The notes beneath the pieces are model-generated. The model did no database searches. It had not been told where the DNA came from and saw only the letters and a list, made by a program, of their open reading frames with translations. Position numbers and translations under genes: made by a program. A stretch of 64,000 nt of DNA from Brachypterus glaber (lineage: Eukaryota; Arthropoda; Insecta; Coleoptera; Kateretidae). The DNA lies in the NCBI GenBank assembly GCA_958510825.1, contig OY294048.1, positions 17,997,589-18,061,588 on the forward strand, given 5' to 3'. Shown here piece by piece: positions 28,538 to 41,130 of the stretch. The stretch's first letter is position 1. Every line of letters begins with the position of its first letter.

Positions 28538-29026
28538 CACTATTTTTTGCAGGACGAAACATAATTTAGGTAGGTAGATAAAATTAAAATTAAAAACCAC
28601 GCGTCTAAAATCGGTTGTTTTATTTTCGTAATTTAATCAAGATGCCTGTAAATTGCGAAAAGTCAGTTTCATGGCTATTGCGATTTTAATTGTTTTTTGA
28701 TATGGTTGACACAAACGTCAAAAAAATGGACAAAGATAATAAATTTTAAGTTATGTATAAATTGTTATATCAATGTTATTTTTAAAGGTTTTCTTTGTTA
28801 AAATCAAATAAATTGGTTTGAATCGCTAATTTATTACAGAACACCACCAAACCTAATTTTTGAACCAGCAAAGCACATAGTAAGTATAATATTTTAATAT
28901 TATCAAGGTTGCCGTGATTTTTATTCCCTATTCAAAAAATAAGAAAAAAAGTTTATATTAACTTTTGTTTTAAACCGTAAGGTAAGTCCCTTTAAGTAGG
29001 GGCAGTAACTGCGCCAGGGTTATCTG

Positions 29027-29586
29027 CGTCACGGTGTGCCTTAAACAAAGTTAAATAGAAAATCAAACCACCCCGGATTTTTTTTGATTTTAGGTTGTTT
29101 TTGGGACATTTTCAAACAGTTTTTGATAAAAATTAAAATGGCTCACGAAGCCGTTTTTAAGTAAAGTAATTCTTCTTCGTCTTTAAGTTTTTCCTGACAT
29201 CACAATACGGAGTTTCTATGACATACCCTATAGCATAGGTACTACCCATGATACTCAAAATAATCAGGACAATTCACACGCCCACTTTGTTAATTTCCAA
29301 AATTACGGTCGTATTATTTTGGACATTAACAAAGTAGGCGTGTGAATGGTGGTGATTATAATAAGTATCATGGGTAGTACCTATGCTGTGTCATAGAAAA
29401 AACTTCGTATTGTGATGTCAGGAAAAAATTGAAGGAGAAGAGGAATTATTTCACTGAAAAACGGCTTCTTAAGCGATTTCAATTTTTATCAAAAACTGTT
29501 TGGAAATGTCCCAAAAACAACCTAAAATCAAAAAATCCGGGGTGGTTTGACTTTCCATTTAACTTTGTTTAAGGCATACCGTGGCG
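29027..29586. mobile_element. 560-bp near-perfect foldback element
   Basis: Arms of roughly 240 bp run from CACGGTGTGCCTTAAACAAA to its complement at 29560-29580. The centre lies near 29300 (CACACGCCCACTTTGTTAAT and its complement). No coding capacity. Similar arm identity throughout suggests one foldback unit. Confidence 0.65.
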
Positions 29587-30115
29587 CCACCATTAATTGT
29601 GTTAGCTGGCCATTAAAAGAACATTAAACTATATTAGATTCAAGTTTTTAGACACAATAAATTAACATATAGAAAACTTAATTGAATTAATTAATTAATT
29701 AATTTTACAGTTAACAATGTACAAAAAGTTGATCCAAAATTTCAAAAATGAAATTTTTATACCATTACATACATCTAGATTCCAAGCGCTATCAAATAAG
29801 GTATATAATATGCGCCAAGGTATTTTTTAGACCCCGTATTTTTCTCAAAAGTTAGGTTTTTGTTGAACGTTTTTAAAAATTGTTATCCCAGGATTTTCGG
29901 GGTCACTAAGTCTGGAACTGGCATTTATTTATTTTACTCAAAGTTGGTATCTGAGGGTTTTTGGAGTCGCTAAAACTAAATATTTATTTATTTTTTTATT
30001 TATTTATTGATTAGGAAATTTATTAAAAATATGATAGTAAAAAATTAAAAATGAAAATTAATTTATTTAACAAACTAAATAATATAATAAAAAAAATAAA
30101 TTTAGAAAAAATATA

Positions 30116-30646
30116 CAGTGGACTCGCGCTAGTGTGAACACAAAAAAACCGGACGTGTTCATCTTATCGAGATGTTCACACCATCGAAGGTATATTTATA
30201 AATGCAGAATACTAACAGAAATGCCCTCTAAACTTAAAATTTACTCAAAAAAAAATTGTAGGTACTTACAAACATATTTATTAAGTTTAATTTTCCAGTT
30301 TATTGATTAAAATAAGATGTAATTTTTGTCTGAATCTAGCTGACCAGTGGATGGCTACCGCTCTGTCTTAAATGTTTCTTAAGCTTTCTATGTGATTAAC
30401 GCCAGCATTGTTTTTCTCTGCCCATTGTGAAACCACTTTTAGTGCTGCCAGAACCTCTGAAACAGGAACTTTTTTAGGTACCTCAACTTCTGTCTCAGAT
30501 TCATCATCTTCCACGTCTAAGTGAATCAACGATTCGTCATTGAGGCTTTCCAATGTTGCTGCTGAATATATAATGTATTCATTTTGGCTGTTCATACAAT
30601 TGGAAGGTTCACATAAGCGTGTGTTCACACTAGCGCGAGTCTACTG
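30116..30646 (-). mobile_element. pogo/Tigger-type deletion derivative
   Basis: Flanked by TA on both sides, with 27-bp inverted ends CAGTGGACTCGCGCTAGTGT. Such CAGT-starting ends with a TA target are known for pogo/Tigger elements. It retains only the 3' part of a transposase gene, so it is non-autonomous. Confidence 0.7.
30368..30628 (-). pseudogene. transposase C-terminal remnant (pogo/Tigger-like)
   Basis: An 86-codon acidic frame (HLDVEDDESETEVEVPKKV) followed by SEVLAALKVVSQWAEKN, a pattern seen at the C-terminus of jerky/Tigger transposases, where a helical segment follows an acidic linker. It is in the transposase orientation inside the inverted ends. The catalytic DDE domain and DNA-binding domain are absent, and the first Met is probably incidental. 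Family assignment rests on the ends plus this tail. Confidence 0.5.
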
Positions 30647-30648
30647 TA

Positions 30649-31687
30649 CTACAGAGTCATGTTTATATCCTTATTTGTTATAAAATTATTTACTTATTTC
30701 TCATTTGGTAAAATTAACAATTTTTAATTTTTAAACACTAACTATATAATATAAATAAATGCAAATGATAAATCGCAACTAAGTTCACCAAAAAATAAAC
30801 ATACCTTTAAATGACAATTTAAATACCTTTGAAAAAAAATTATCACACGTCCATCCTTATATTTTAGATTTTGCCCCCCAGTGCTCCCTAGTAATATTGT
30901 ACATTATAAAAATATACAATTTATACCCTAAGATACTTTTTTATCTTGTATATCTGTTTCAAATTTTAAGTCGATATCTTACGCCGTTGAAAACTTAGAG
31001 GCACTGTACCATCTAAAAGAATAACCCCGTATAAGTATGGATTTAATAATAATAATAATAATAAATATTTTGCGTTATTAATATTCATAAACATTATTAT
31101 GTTTATGAATATAAGTATCTACAAATGATTTATTCCCTATCGCCGTTACTATTTTTTGACATTCATTAAAAGTTAGAAATATCCCCAGAGGAAAATGATG
31201 TTGCATTAGAAATTAAATACAATAGAGTTTAATACAAAAATTCATTAGCGTGTTATTTATGATATAAACGATGTATAAATCTTTTAATAAGCAAGTCCAT
31301 TAATTTTACTTTGTAACATTTTTTTTCTTTACTTTTAAATTCAATAAAAGGGCCTAGCAAAGCATGGTAAAATTTCCCCGGCCTCAATTTTACTTTTTAT
31401 ACTGGTTACGTAATGCCCCTTACCTAAAAGACAACTCACCATAATTTCAAGCCCCTATCCCCTCTTATAAAGGTAATAGGGGTCTGAATATCTAAATAAA
31501 TAAAAACCAGTGGCATGCAGTAATTTTTATTAATATTTTAAGCATGAGATCTTTTAACGTTATTTGAAAATATAGTCGAGACTCCAAGGGGTTTTGTAAT
31601 TTAAGTGATATTTTTTTTAATTTAATGTTTTTAATTCACGCTAATGTGCAAGGCCCGTTTTTAAAGTTAGCGTTTTATAACTTTGGG
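30649..31687. other. repeat-derived DNA before the gap
   Basis: About 30830-31015 distantly resembles the right arm of the 26545-27257 family (ATCACACGTCCATCC, GTCGATATCTTACGCCGTTG). There is an ATA microsatellite near 31048. From about 31535 it is homologous to 25660-25810. No genes. Confidence 0.4.
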
Positions 31688-31887
31688 NNNNNNNNNNNNN
31701 NNNNNNNNNNNNNNNNNNNNNNNNNNNNNNNNNNNNNNNNNNNNNNNNNNNNNNNNNNNNNNNNNNNNNNNNNNNNNNNNNNNNNNNNNNNNNNNNNNNN
31801 NNNNNNNNNNNNNNNNNNNNNNNNNNNNNNNNNNNNNNNNNNNNNNNNNNNNNNNNNNNNNNNNNNNNNNNNNNNNNNNNNNNNNNN
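31688..31887. other. assembly gap of 200 N
   Basis: Exactly 200 unknown bases. The true gap length is unknown if 200 is a default. Translations across it are meaningless. Confidence 0.99.
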
Positions 31888-33156
31888 CAATTTAACTGCT
31901 GCCAATATAACAAAATTTAAATTTTTTCGGCGTAACGAACGTCACTCTATATAGGTTCAAAAATTAGGCCTTCGCACGTCAATCTGTTTTTTTTTTTTGA
32001 CAGCCTGTACAATATTAAACAAAAATAACCATGGAACTTTAAAATAGACTTTTAGAACAATATTAAGAAATTCTAGAAAATATTTTTTTCTATGAGCGAG
32101 TGGAAAGATGTCTCTTTCCGCACGCATATGCGTGTGGAAAGAAGGTCTTTTCTGAACGCATAATTATTTCATAAAAACAAGTAGCTTGATTATACAAACG
32201 TGTAACATTTGCCGATTTTTTGTGAAGCAGCGGTTACTAACCAAGTTAGGGGAATATGTATTTCTCTCTCTTTTTAACTCATCAATTAAACAGAGAAAGA
32301 GTAACATACTGATTAACCGGCGTTACCACAAAAAATTGACTATTATTGGCTAAGACACTTGTTTCCATGGCGACCGATCAACTTGATAGCTTCATAAGCT
32401 AGTTTATTCTTGTCAATTTTGTTGTCAATTTCAGTTGTAAAGTTTTTATAAAAGAAAATGGTGAGCCTTAAAGAAGAAGATGAAAGTTACCTGAAGGAAT
32501 AATAGAAATGAAAACTGCAACAAATTTATCATTAATGTTCAACCAAAATATAATTGGTTTGGACTTTTGTTAGATTCTTTTCAACAATTGTTAAAACTGT
32601 TAACAAAATAATAAAAATGTTTAAATTTCTTAATTGTTTTTCTATTGTAAAAAGATATAAAAATAAAATTTATTCAATTGAGTATACTTATATATAAAAG
32701 CATAATTTATTTTTAACTCTCTCGTAGAAAAAATATTGTTCCTAACGCATGCGTAAAGAGGCTTTTCCGCACTCGATTGCTTGCCTGACCTGCGCTACGT
32801 GTCGTTCAGACAAATTCAATCTAGTGCGAAAAAGAGCCTTTTTCCATACTTAGGAAAATCGCTATTAAATGAATGTTGACACATTTAAATTATGTTTTAA
32901 ACACGATAACTACTATCAAGGCATCCTTTACTATTCACTAAAGACGCCTTGCTACTATACTGTCCTCTAAGACAAGTTGTCCTATCTGAAACCATTCATT
33001 TTTTGAGATAACCACACCTGGTCCATTGTATTGCTTTACACTGCTGCCTCATCAAAACCCGCTATCTACACCTAAATTGCCGGATCAAAACCAGGTCATC
33101 TGCACTAAAGTCAAGTAGTAATTAGTCAAAATAACTAAGTATCGGGTCCTGAAGGT
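31888..33156. other. no confident gene; inverted GCGAGTG/CGCATGCG repeats
   Basis: Imperfect inverted sequence at 32095-32170 and 32725-32850 (GCGAGTGGAAAG, CGCATATGCG versus CGCATGCG, CCGCACTCG) suggests the arms of an old 0.75-kb element. A very short frame starting at 32458 is not convincing. Confidence 0.35.
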
Positions 33157-33519
33157 ATGCAACACAAAATACAGCCTAGCAAAGACAAAGCAAAATTAGG
33201 GGTACCAAAAATCGACCTTCAGAAATACATTAATTTGGATCACAATGATCAAACTGGATTACCAATTAGTAGCGGAACATCAAATAATGATGGAAGATGG
33301 GAGAAACAAAGATTCGAAAGGAAAAAAGACATGAGGAAAAGCAGAACAAACGCAATCCTAGGCACGGCCGCAAATGCTGATGGTTTTAGGGCGGCTGACA
33401 AAAATGCCTGGCACTCCGAGAGGACAAGTGACAGATTGAAAACTTATCTAAACAAAAAATTTCCAACAACAAACTTTGATATTGAGGAAATTCCGAAACA
33501 TTCATTAACTTTAAGTTGA
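33157..33519 (+). pseudogene. LINE ORF1-like fragment
   Basis: A 120-codon frame with lower AT content than its surroundings. The C-terminal part (TSDRLKTYLNKKFPTTNFDI) resembles the start of the RRM-like domain of non-LTR ORF1 proteins, preceded by a basic linker and an NAILGTAANADGFRAAD-type segment. The frame stops where the domain should continue, and no reverse transcriptase follows, so it is a truncated relic. Confidence in the family is limited. Confidence 0.4.
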
Positions 33520-33715
33520 AATAAAGCGTTCAGAGTACATGGTGCTACAGTTGAAATCAAAAAAAGTTCTATAGCACGGAACCTTGAGGTACTCTAAATT
33601 TTTAAAATTTTGCCTGTTTTAAGTGCTTTATTGACAATGAAATTTTTAGGGTCATGTACATTTTCAGAGGATTTAAAAACGGTATAAAAACACATTCATT
33701 TCTCTGCACAGAAAA

Positions 33716-33802
33716 ACAAAAAAAAATAATAAAAAAAATAATGAAAAAAAAAAAATAATGAAAAAAAAAAAATAATGAAAAAAAAAATAATGGAAAAAAA
33801 AA
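33716..33802 (+). repeat. AAAATAATG-type microsatellite
   Basis: Repeated blocks of A-runs with TAATG, varying in length. It abuts a foldback repeat. Confidence 0.8.
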
Positions 33803-33810
33803 TATGTGCC

Positions 33811-34035
33811 AGGGACTAGACCAACGAATTTTTATATTTTGGGGTCACTGAAACCGAATCTCATAATTGCTCCATCAGGTCACAATTTTTTTCTACACTT
33901 AAAAAAGTGTACGAAAATTCCTTAAATTCAGATGTTTTTATGGGTAGAAAAAAATTGTGACCTGATGGAGCAGACCTGAGGTCAGATTCGGTTTCAGCGA
34001 CCCTAAAAATATAAAAATGCATTGGTCTAGTCTCT
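33811..34035. repeat. 225-bp foldback repeat
   Basis: Inverted ends AGGGACTAGACCAA and TTGGTCTAGTCTCT, with arms of about 95 bp containing GCTCCATCAGGTCACAATTT and its complement. Confidence 0.7.
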
Positions 34036-34276
34036 AAAGTATGATTTTTTTTTGCGTGGCTGTGTTATCTACATATCCGTTAAACATATAAATATAAAAA
34101 TATTCGAAGTACTTAATGTGATATTCATTCTTAAGTACATAAAATAATTACTTTATCAAAAATACCATCTACTACTAATTATATTAACAGTTAATGTTAA
34201 TAATGATTATTTATAGTTCTTCTTTCAAAGATATATATAATCTCATTTAAAAAGTCCAAACCACTTCTATATAAAA

Positions 34277-35269
34277 ATGAATTTTGCCTATGTTGATGAT
34301 TGCCTGATTTGCAATATAAGGCCTATGATATCACTTATTTTTTCAACATTATGTGCAGCTGAATGTGTATGTCCACACAGAAATCCAGGAAAAAAAACAA
34401 GTTTAAAATTTACTCTAAAAGCACTCTTTTTTACTTCTGTAGTTCATATCCCGTTGTATATAACAGGTGTTATTGAAATTTTAAACTGGAATGCACAAAA
34501 AACTATCGAAGACATAATTTTTTATTTCTTGAGATTATATGCTTATATAACATTCTATTTAATGTCTTTGTATATGGTTAGAAATAACGTTTATTTATTA
34601 TCTTCAATAAATAGTTTGCTTGAAGTGATTGAAGATAGACAAAAATATGGAATTAACACTTTCTTCGACAAAGAATGGTCACGGCTTACATTTTTATACT
34701 ATACTTATACTCTCATAGCGTACATATTTTCACATAATTGTAACATTATTTTTACGATCAGAACAGAAGAAATGACTTATTTATATTTTAATAAATTGCT
34801 AGCTGTTATATCTGGAACGATTTATCACCTTGGAGTTACATTGTACTATAGTTATTTGCATAATATTTATAAAAAAATGTTTGATAAATGCTTTGAGCAA
34901 ATTAAACTCTCTTTAGATGATCGTATAAATAATATGAGAACAGAAATTCAGATAAGTTATGACAAAAAAAATAAATCCGTTGGATATTTAAAATTAAAAT
35001 TCTGCAATAAATTGCGATTACAAAGAAATCTTTACTTAAAATTACAATCAATGTTTATGACTCAAGTTAATAAGTTTTATTTACTATTATGTATACTTAC
35101 TTTGATTGTAATAATTATTGGTTATTCTTATTTTTTCTTCGAGATGTTTCTTAATCACAATCTTACTTTAACGTTTATTTATAAACATAGCTCTGTATTT
35201 AATTTTACTTTAACTATAATAACTGATATTGTTTTAATGTGTATAGAAGCCCATAGAGTCGTCCATGCT
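34277..35269 (+). CDS. gustatory receptor, long first coding exon
   Basis: An insect chemosensory receptor (7tm_7 type), a ligand-gated channel of taste neurons with an inside N-terminus. From the ATG 331 codons run to a strong donor (CATGCT|GTAAGT at 35269/35270); beyond it the frame stops within a few codons. Several hydrophobic segments are visible: near 15-30, 45-65 (FFTSVVHIPLYITGVIEIL), 80-105, 138-155, 170-195, 265-290 (FYLLLCILTLIVIIIGYSYF) and 305-325. The last exons, carrying the family's TYLVILIQF-like ending, were not found, so the gene is incomplete here or dead. A possible second exon is at 37129-37197. Which receptor subfamily it belongs to cannot be told. Confidence 0.75.
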
Positions 35270-36189
35270 GTAAGTATTAGATAGTCGTTGGTTTATGCTT
35301 CAACTTAACTAAAGCAACAATCACCTAATTAGGAATCTGACCAATAAAATATCAGATTGATTGATTAGTCATCTGCTTGTATTCCTTTATTTCATCGTGT
35401 AGCCATACACAACCTTACATTTCCTACGATCCTATATGAAAATGACATTTACCACACTTTTGTTCTTTGGAAAACGCCTCATATCGCACTAGTTTGATAT
35501 TTTTATTACACTCGTGTGATATTTATGTATGTAGGTTTGCCTAATTTTATTTAGATATTTACCTCGTAGATTCTACGAATTTTATTCACCTTGTTTTATA
35601 AACCATTTTCCACCGTCACCACAGCCTTTTATATCTTAAGTGTTTTAATCGAAATATTTCTGTTTTTCATGTAAAAAATAGAAACTATAGTTATACGATA
35701 GAGACAAAATAAAATAAGTAAATATAAACTAAAATATTACATATTAAAACATAATTAAATAAATAGTTATACCCAATAAATTAAAAAAACAAAAATAATA
35801 ATAAATTGCTATAGCCGCAATTACTATAGACTATTGTGCCTCTCACTTGGACGCATCCTGCGTTACGAAGGTTAAAGCGTAAAGTTGAGAGCTAGCTCGG
35901 CTATAGTGAAAATTATTACTATAGAAACAATTACAGATTGAAATTAGAGAGGAAATTCATTTCTATCGTAAATACAATTGGCAATCAAAACTTTTTTAAT
36001 TTTCTGCTTGAAAACAATAAAATTTGAAATTATTCTTAAATCAATAGCACGCTGCGGTTTTGGAGGTAATTTACGAACTCGAACCGTCACTAATTTTTTT
36101 TTGATAATCTTGTTATTTATGACATAACTAAGGATTTAAGGCCAAAAATTAAAAAATGTTTTACTCTTATTGAGAATCAATTTATTTAA
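35270..36189. other. intron or intergenic DNA after the receptor exon
   Basis: No coding sequence. Around 35815-35910 two words, GCTATAGCCGCAATTACTATAG and a mirrored GCTCGGCTATAGTGAAAATTAT, make a weak inverted repeat. Confidence 0.4.
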
Positions 36190-36362
36190 GAGGTGGTGTG
36201 AAATAATTCTTAAGTACATAAAATAATTGCTTTATCAAAATTTAATTTTAATAATTATATTTTATAATTCTTCTTTGAAAGATATTATGTTCTTATTTAA
36301 AACTACTTCTACACAAAACACTCTTCTCTTCTTCCTTATTTCTGTAGTCCACATCCCTTTAT
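36190..36362 (+). pseudogene. partial gustatory-receptor duplicate
   Basis: Homologous to the 5' flank and start of the receptor at 34277 (shared TTCTTAAGTACATAAAATAA, TTCTTCTTT-AAAGATAT, then TCTGTAGT(T/C)CA(C/T)ATCCC). It has lost about 130 bp, including the start codon, and runs into a short MITE at 36366. It shows that the locus once held tandem receptor copies. Confidence 0.6.
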
Positions 36363-36365
36363 ATA

Positions 36366-36432
36366 CAGGGTGTCTTATCAGTCTGGGTTTTTTACACACT
36401 ATATCTATGTTTTTTTTAAATGAAACACCCTG
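36366..36432. repeat. 67-bp MITE between TA dinucleotides
   Basis: CAGGGTGT...ACACCCTG ends, each flanked by TA. It sits exactly where homology of the receptor duplicate ends. Confidence 0.6.
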
Positions 36433-37789
36433 TATATAGTAAAATTTTTAAGCCACTTCAAATCAAATCGATGTCATATATTAAGGAGCTATCTTGAATC
36501 GTTCTCATTGGTCTTGGTCTTGGTCTATTTCAGACGCTTGTGGTGGCCAAGCTGTTTAAAATATAATAGGTATCGGAAAAGTACTATTTTCCGAGTTGAC
36601 CTGTAATATCACGGTGCGGTAGTAGGACAATTTATCAGTTTCAAATTAACCCATTTCTGGTTCTATACGTCAACTGTATGAGACGTAAGGATTATTTTGA
36701 ACAAAAATTAAAAAAATCTATCGAGCACCTTTTCTTTTTAAGCAAAAGGAACCTTCTTAAAATGCGAAAATTCGAAATGTTAACTAGCTACCACATCATT
36801 TTATTATTCCCTCTAAAAAAATTGTTCAGTCCAAATTTTTGTCAAAATCGAACCATTCCTATGTTTTAAAATTTAAAAAATAGAGCCCTACCGAAAATTA
36901 ATGGTAAGATATTGTATATGCAATTTAATTTTTTACGCAAGTTCGCAAACATTTTCAAAAAAATGTATTAAAATCATTTAGAGGACACTATAAGGCTTAT
37001 TCCGTTTTTTTTTTGGGATTTTTACCTGTGTGCGACGTATAGAAACAGGAACAGGTTAATTTGATTTAAATTGTCCTACCACCGTACCGTGATACTATTA
37101 CTATTACTATTATTTACTTTTGTTTTAGAGTGATGACATTATTTCTTATATATTTAAATATCCAACAAGTATATTACTTGAAGAAGAAATAGCAGAGGTA
37201 ACATATCATCATTGCAGTTTTATACTGTAATCCTATGCAAAAAAAAATAGTTTTTCTGTTTGCTATTAGACTACCTTCATAAGACAAGAAGTCGTATCTA
37301 CAAAAACAATGATTTTCCATTCTGTTCATATATGGGATTCTTGTTATGCATTTTAACAGTGTTTAAAGTTCAAAAGTTGTAGCTACATATAACAGACAGT
37401 TAAGTTAAATTAAGCATGTATTTAAAATTTTGTGGCAAAATACTTTTTAGGACATTTTTAAATTTTAAAAATGTTAAAATATCATATACGACATCTTATC
37501 TTAACGGGGCAGTAAAGCACTTGATATGTAGGGTAGAAAGGTAGCCTATAGGCTACTGATTAAGACGAATAATCTATTTATGTTGCACACGGAAGGAGTT
37601 ACTGTAAAAGGAGAAAATCCCCTCCCTAATTTTTATGCTCAATTTTAATAGGTTTAAAATATCCACGGTATACCATATTCAGCTTATATAGAGCATGTAG
37701 AATTTTTTTTAGCTTTTTAAAGGAGCTACTAAATAGTTTTGAACGTATAGAGTTTTTTTTTGTTTTATCTGTTTTAACTTTGGTATATA
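36433..37789. other. intergenic with one exon candidate
   Basis: Mostly featureless. 37129-37197 lies between TTTTGTTTTAG and AG|GTAACA and is open in the receptor phase for 23 codons (core DDIISYIFKYPTSILLEEEI). It could be a middle exon of the receptor at 34277 or of its broken duplicate. No final exon was found. Confidence 0.3.
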
Positions 37790-39535
37790 CAGGGTGATCA
37801 GTAACTGGAATGCCAAACTTTAAAAGGTAATTCTACATCCAAAAATATGAAAAAAAGTTTCTGTAAAGGTTGGTCCAGAAATGATTCCTAAGGAAGCCAC
37901 GGTCATAGGCAAGGAAAGACCTCCAAAGACGTTGCCGAATACTGTGATAAATGTGCCTAGCGCATCTGAGATAAACTTGCACATGCGCACTACTATTGTT
38001 GTTTTTGACGAGTATTTTTAACCTTTGTTTTGTGTGTCAAATAAAAATTGTAAAAAATTCAACAAAAAACAATAAATATCTACAAAGAAACGTCGAAATA
38101 GTTTTTTTTTTATTATTTTATAAGAATTTTTCGAGGTGTGTGAGTTTCGGGATTTTGTACACCAGGGATTGAACCTTTGCTCTTCGTAAAGCAACAATAC
38201 AGGTTAGGTTTAAAGTTATAAACAAATGCAGCAAAAAAACAATTAAAACACAGTAGAAGTCGAAAAATGAACAGAAACAAACGACGATCTGACAGTACTG
38301 ACAGTATAAACAAACTACTAATGATTCGTCACCCCAGTTTTGGTTTGCCATATCTCTATTTTAGGACATTTTCAGATTTTTACTGGGGGATTTTTGGAGA
38401 TAAGACAAATGAATACTGGGGTGATGAATTGTTTTAAGACCGACAGCATTTCACAGCTGATAGAGATGCGTACTGCGCAAGGTCAGATATATTGCGTTAC
38501 GTCATTTCGCTGCCCCGCCCTGTCACAAAATAATCTTGCGCAGGCTGGACTAATGGTTCTCTTTCCATCTCTATGGCCACGGTACTTCGAAAATGACATA
38601 TTAAATGGGGAACAAAAAAAGCATCAATAAAATTTTAATGCTGCAGGGTGATTCTTCAATTAAAACTGAGTAAAAAAGTATTCTTCAGCAAAACACCTAA
38701 AGAACAATGTTAAAAGTAGGATGTTTTTGGCCCATTCGAATGCATTCGTGCAAATATATGAAACATATTAACTCATATAGATTTGGACTTCCACACCGTT
38801 TCTCTCACTTTTGAGAACGAAATCGTGTTCAGCGTACACAAATCTATAAAAAAATATATTTTTTACACCTGGCAACGTAAGTTCAGAATCTACCTAATTT
38901 TACGTGTTTATGAAAAAAAAAAACGGTCTTCCACAACGTTTCTGTAATTTTAGAGGCCAGCAGCGTGTTCAGCATATCCAAATCTATAGGAATTGATAAG
39001 TTTCACACGTTTGCAAGAATGGGGCAAAAATGGACTATTTTTATCATTGTTCTTTAATATTACAGGAGTAATAGCCTTCTAAAAAGCAACGTTTTTGGTG
39101 GCACAAAAAGTTACTTCCTCTTAATAAAATTTTTTTTTAAACGGTTGCTCTTATAGTGTTACACTATATGAAATTTTTTATCTCTTTTTACTCAATAATT
39201 TTTACAAAAAAAAAATACACATAAACATTTTGGGGCAAAAACATGTTAAGCCTCACATGTTTTGTCCGTCTAGGCACGCCTCTGGATAAATTAAAAAAAA
39301 TAAATAAATTAAAATAAACTTATTGACCTTATTAATACTAGTATGCAAAAGGTCGTCGCTCTAGCTTAAATAGTACCAAAGCTATTAATTAAAAACCGTA
39401 TTTTTATTACAATTTTAAAGGGCCGTGGCTTCTTTAGGGCTCATTTCCGGACCAATCTTTATAGGAACTTTTTTTGACATTTTTGGATGTAGAATCACCT
39501 CCTAAATTATGGCATGCTACTTATTGATCACCCTG
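37790..39535. mobile_element. 1.75-kb inverted-repeat element of the GGTGATCAGTA family
   Basis: TA on both sides, ends CAGGGTGATCAGTAACTGG and its complement, with arms of about 120 bp that include ATTCTACATCCAAAAATATG and GGAAGCCACGG/CCGTGGCTTC. A nested inverted repeat lies at 38690-39055. Internal frames (for example 38340-38630) look random. The 152-bp MITE at 27795 shares its ends. Confidence 0.75.
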
Positions 39536-39545
39536 TATAACTCTT

Positions 39546-41130
39546 CAGCGTGATTCACTTAACACAAATCACTCGTTTTTTGTCGTTATTATTAAAGTTA
39601 TGAAATTAAAATTTTACAAGTTAATATGGACCTAATTACCTACAATTTCCCCCAGAAAAAAGTTTTCTATTCTTTTTTGTTTTTGAGATAGAGCTCCACA
39701 CATACATTTTTTTTAGCATAACCAAAATATTTAATGCCAAAATTTAAAAAATATATTTATTTTCTTTATCATATAATAGTTGTTTTAACTAAAACGATTA
39801 ATTTTCTATAACAATTTTTAATTTAGAAATATGTTAAAAAATGTTACAGTGGGTTAGGCTAAATGTGACATCCAGGGTAATTGTGACATGTCCTGTTATA
39901 ATTCTTCTAAACAAGTTTAAATCAAATCGAAATTTTACGCGAAATATTTAATACTGTCAAAAACTTAATGCCAGGGTTGGATCGGATATACACTAGTTTA
40001 GAAGAATTATAACAGGACATGTCACAATTATCCTGGGTGTCAGATTTAGCCTAACCCACTGTACTTTTATTTTAGAATATAATTTTCAAATAAGATTTTC
40101 ATAAAATATGACATTAAATGTCAAATCTGATAGAAGACTTGCAAAGAATTAGATTTATTTGATAAGATTTAAATAATGAAATTTATCAGTTTTGTAAACT
40201 ATTATTTATATCCTGCAAAACTGGAGTGATTTGGACATTTTGTAGGAGTAAGGTTGGATTTGGCCCGGAATTTGGCCATTTAGATTTCAATAAAACTAGT
40301 ACCCAAAATTGGTTTTACTACAACAATTGTGGGAAAATATCAAGATCTCAATATTGGCTTTTATAAAAGTAGCTTAGCCGGAGTGATTTTTTGTAATTTT
40401 ATACAGTGAAAAATTAGTTAACATGGAGACATTTATTTCGTTAAATAATAAAAAATTACTTTTTAATTTAATAAATAGACATAATTTATAATTTAGTGTA
40501 CCTTATTAATTAGATTAAAATAAAATTATTAAATAAATTGCCACATTAACCAGAAAGTTTTCTCTTTTAACAATATGGTATTTTCTTCAACATTTTTTAA
40601 GTTTCTGGACAACCAAATGTGTTATCTACATAAATGTTTTCTTCAAGAAGATTACCAAAAATCTTGCTTTGTTAAATTGTTCATTTTAACAATAAATGTT
40701 AGATTAAATAAAATTCAAATTTTCGATGTTAACTTTGACATGTTTTTATGAACATTGACAGTAGCAGAAAGTTGCCGCTAAAAGGAGTGACCCTACGTTA
40801 TATTTGAAAATTGTAATGTTACGGCAATCTACATTTTTATGTTAAGGGGTCGTTCCTAAAAGAAAGTTACATTTTTTAAGATTTTTTAAAATTAAACTTT
40901 TCATAGAATATTTTTCATAGAATGTTTTTGTGAAAAAAAACTATTATATGATAAAAAAAAATAAAATATTTTTTTAATTTTTGCATTTAATAATGTTGCT
41001 ATGCTAAAAAAAATGCATGTGTGGGGGAAATTGTAAGTAATTAGGTCCATATTGACTGGTAAATCTTTATTTTTATAACTTTAACAATAACGTCAAAAAA
41101 TTCGTAATTTGTGTTAGGTGAATCACTCTG
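39546..41130. mobile_element. 1.6-kb inverted-repeat element with a nested MITE
   Basis: Ends CAGCGTGATTCACTTAACAC (left) and the complement of CAGAGTGATTCACCTAACAC (right), with arms of about 290 bp including a GGACCTAATTACYTACAATTT block. TA follows the right end; the left flank lacks a clear TA. No protein is encoded. The related, longer element is at 44459-47396. Confidence 0.7.
39847..40061. repeat. 215-bp nested MITE
   Basis: Flanked by TA, ends CAGTGGGTTAGGCTAAATGT and complement, arms of about 70 bp (TGTGACAT, CCTGTTATAATTCTTCTAAA). It lies inside the left arm of the larger element and is therefore younger. Confidence 0.75.

Noticed and set aside
31625..31954. Open frames crossing the N run
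   Set aside because: They are made of unknown bases and are not evidence of coding.
38340..38630. 96-codon frame inside the 37790-39535 element
   Set aside because: No domain, atypical composition and no second copy; probably chance.
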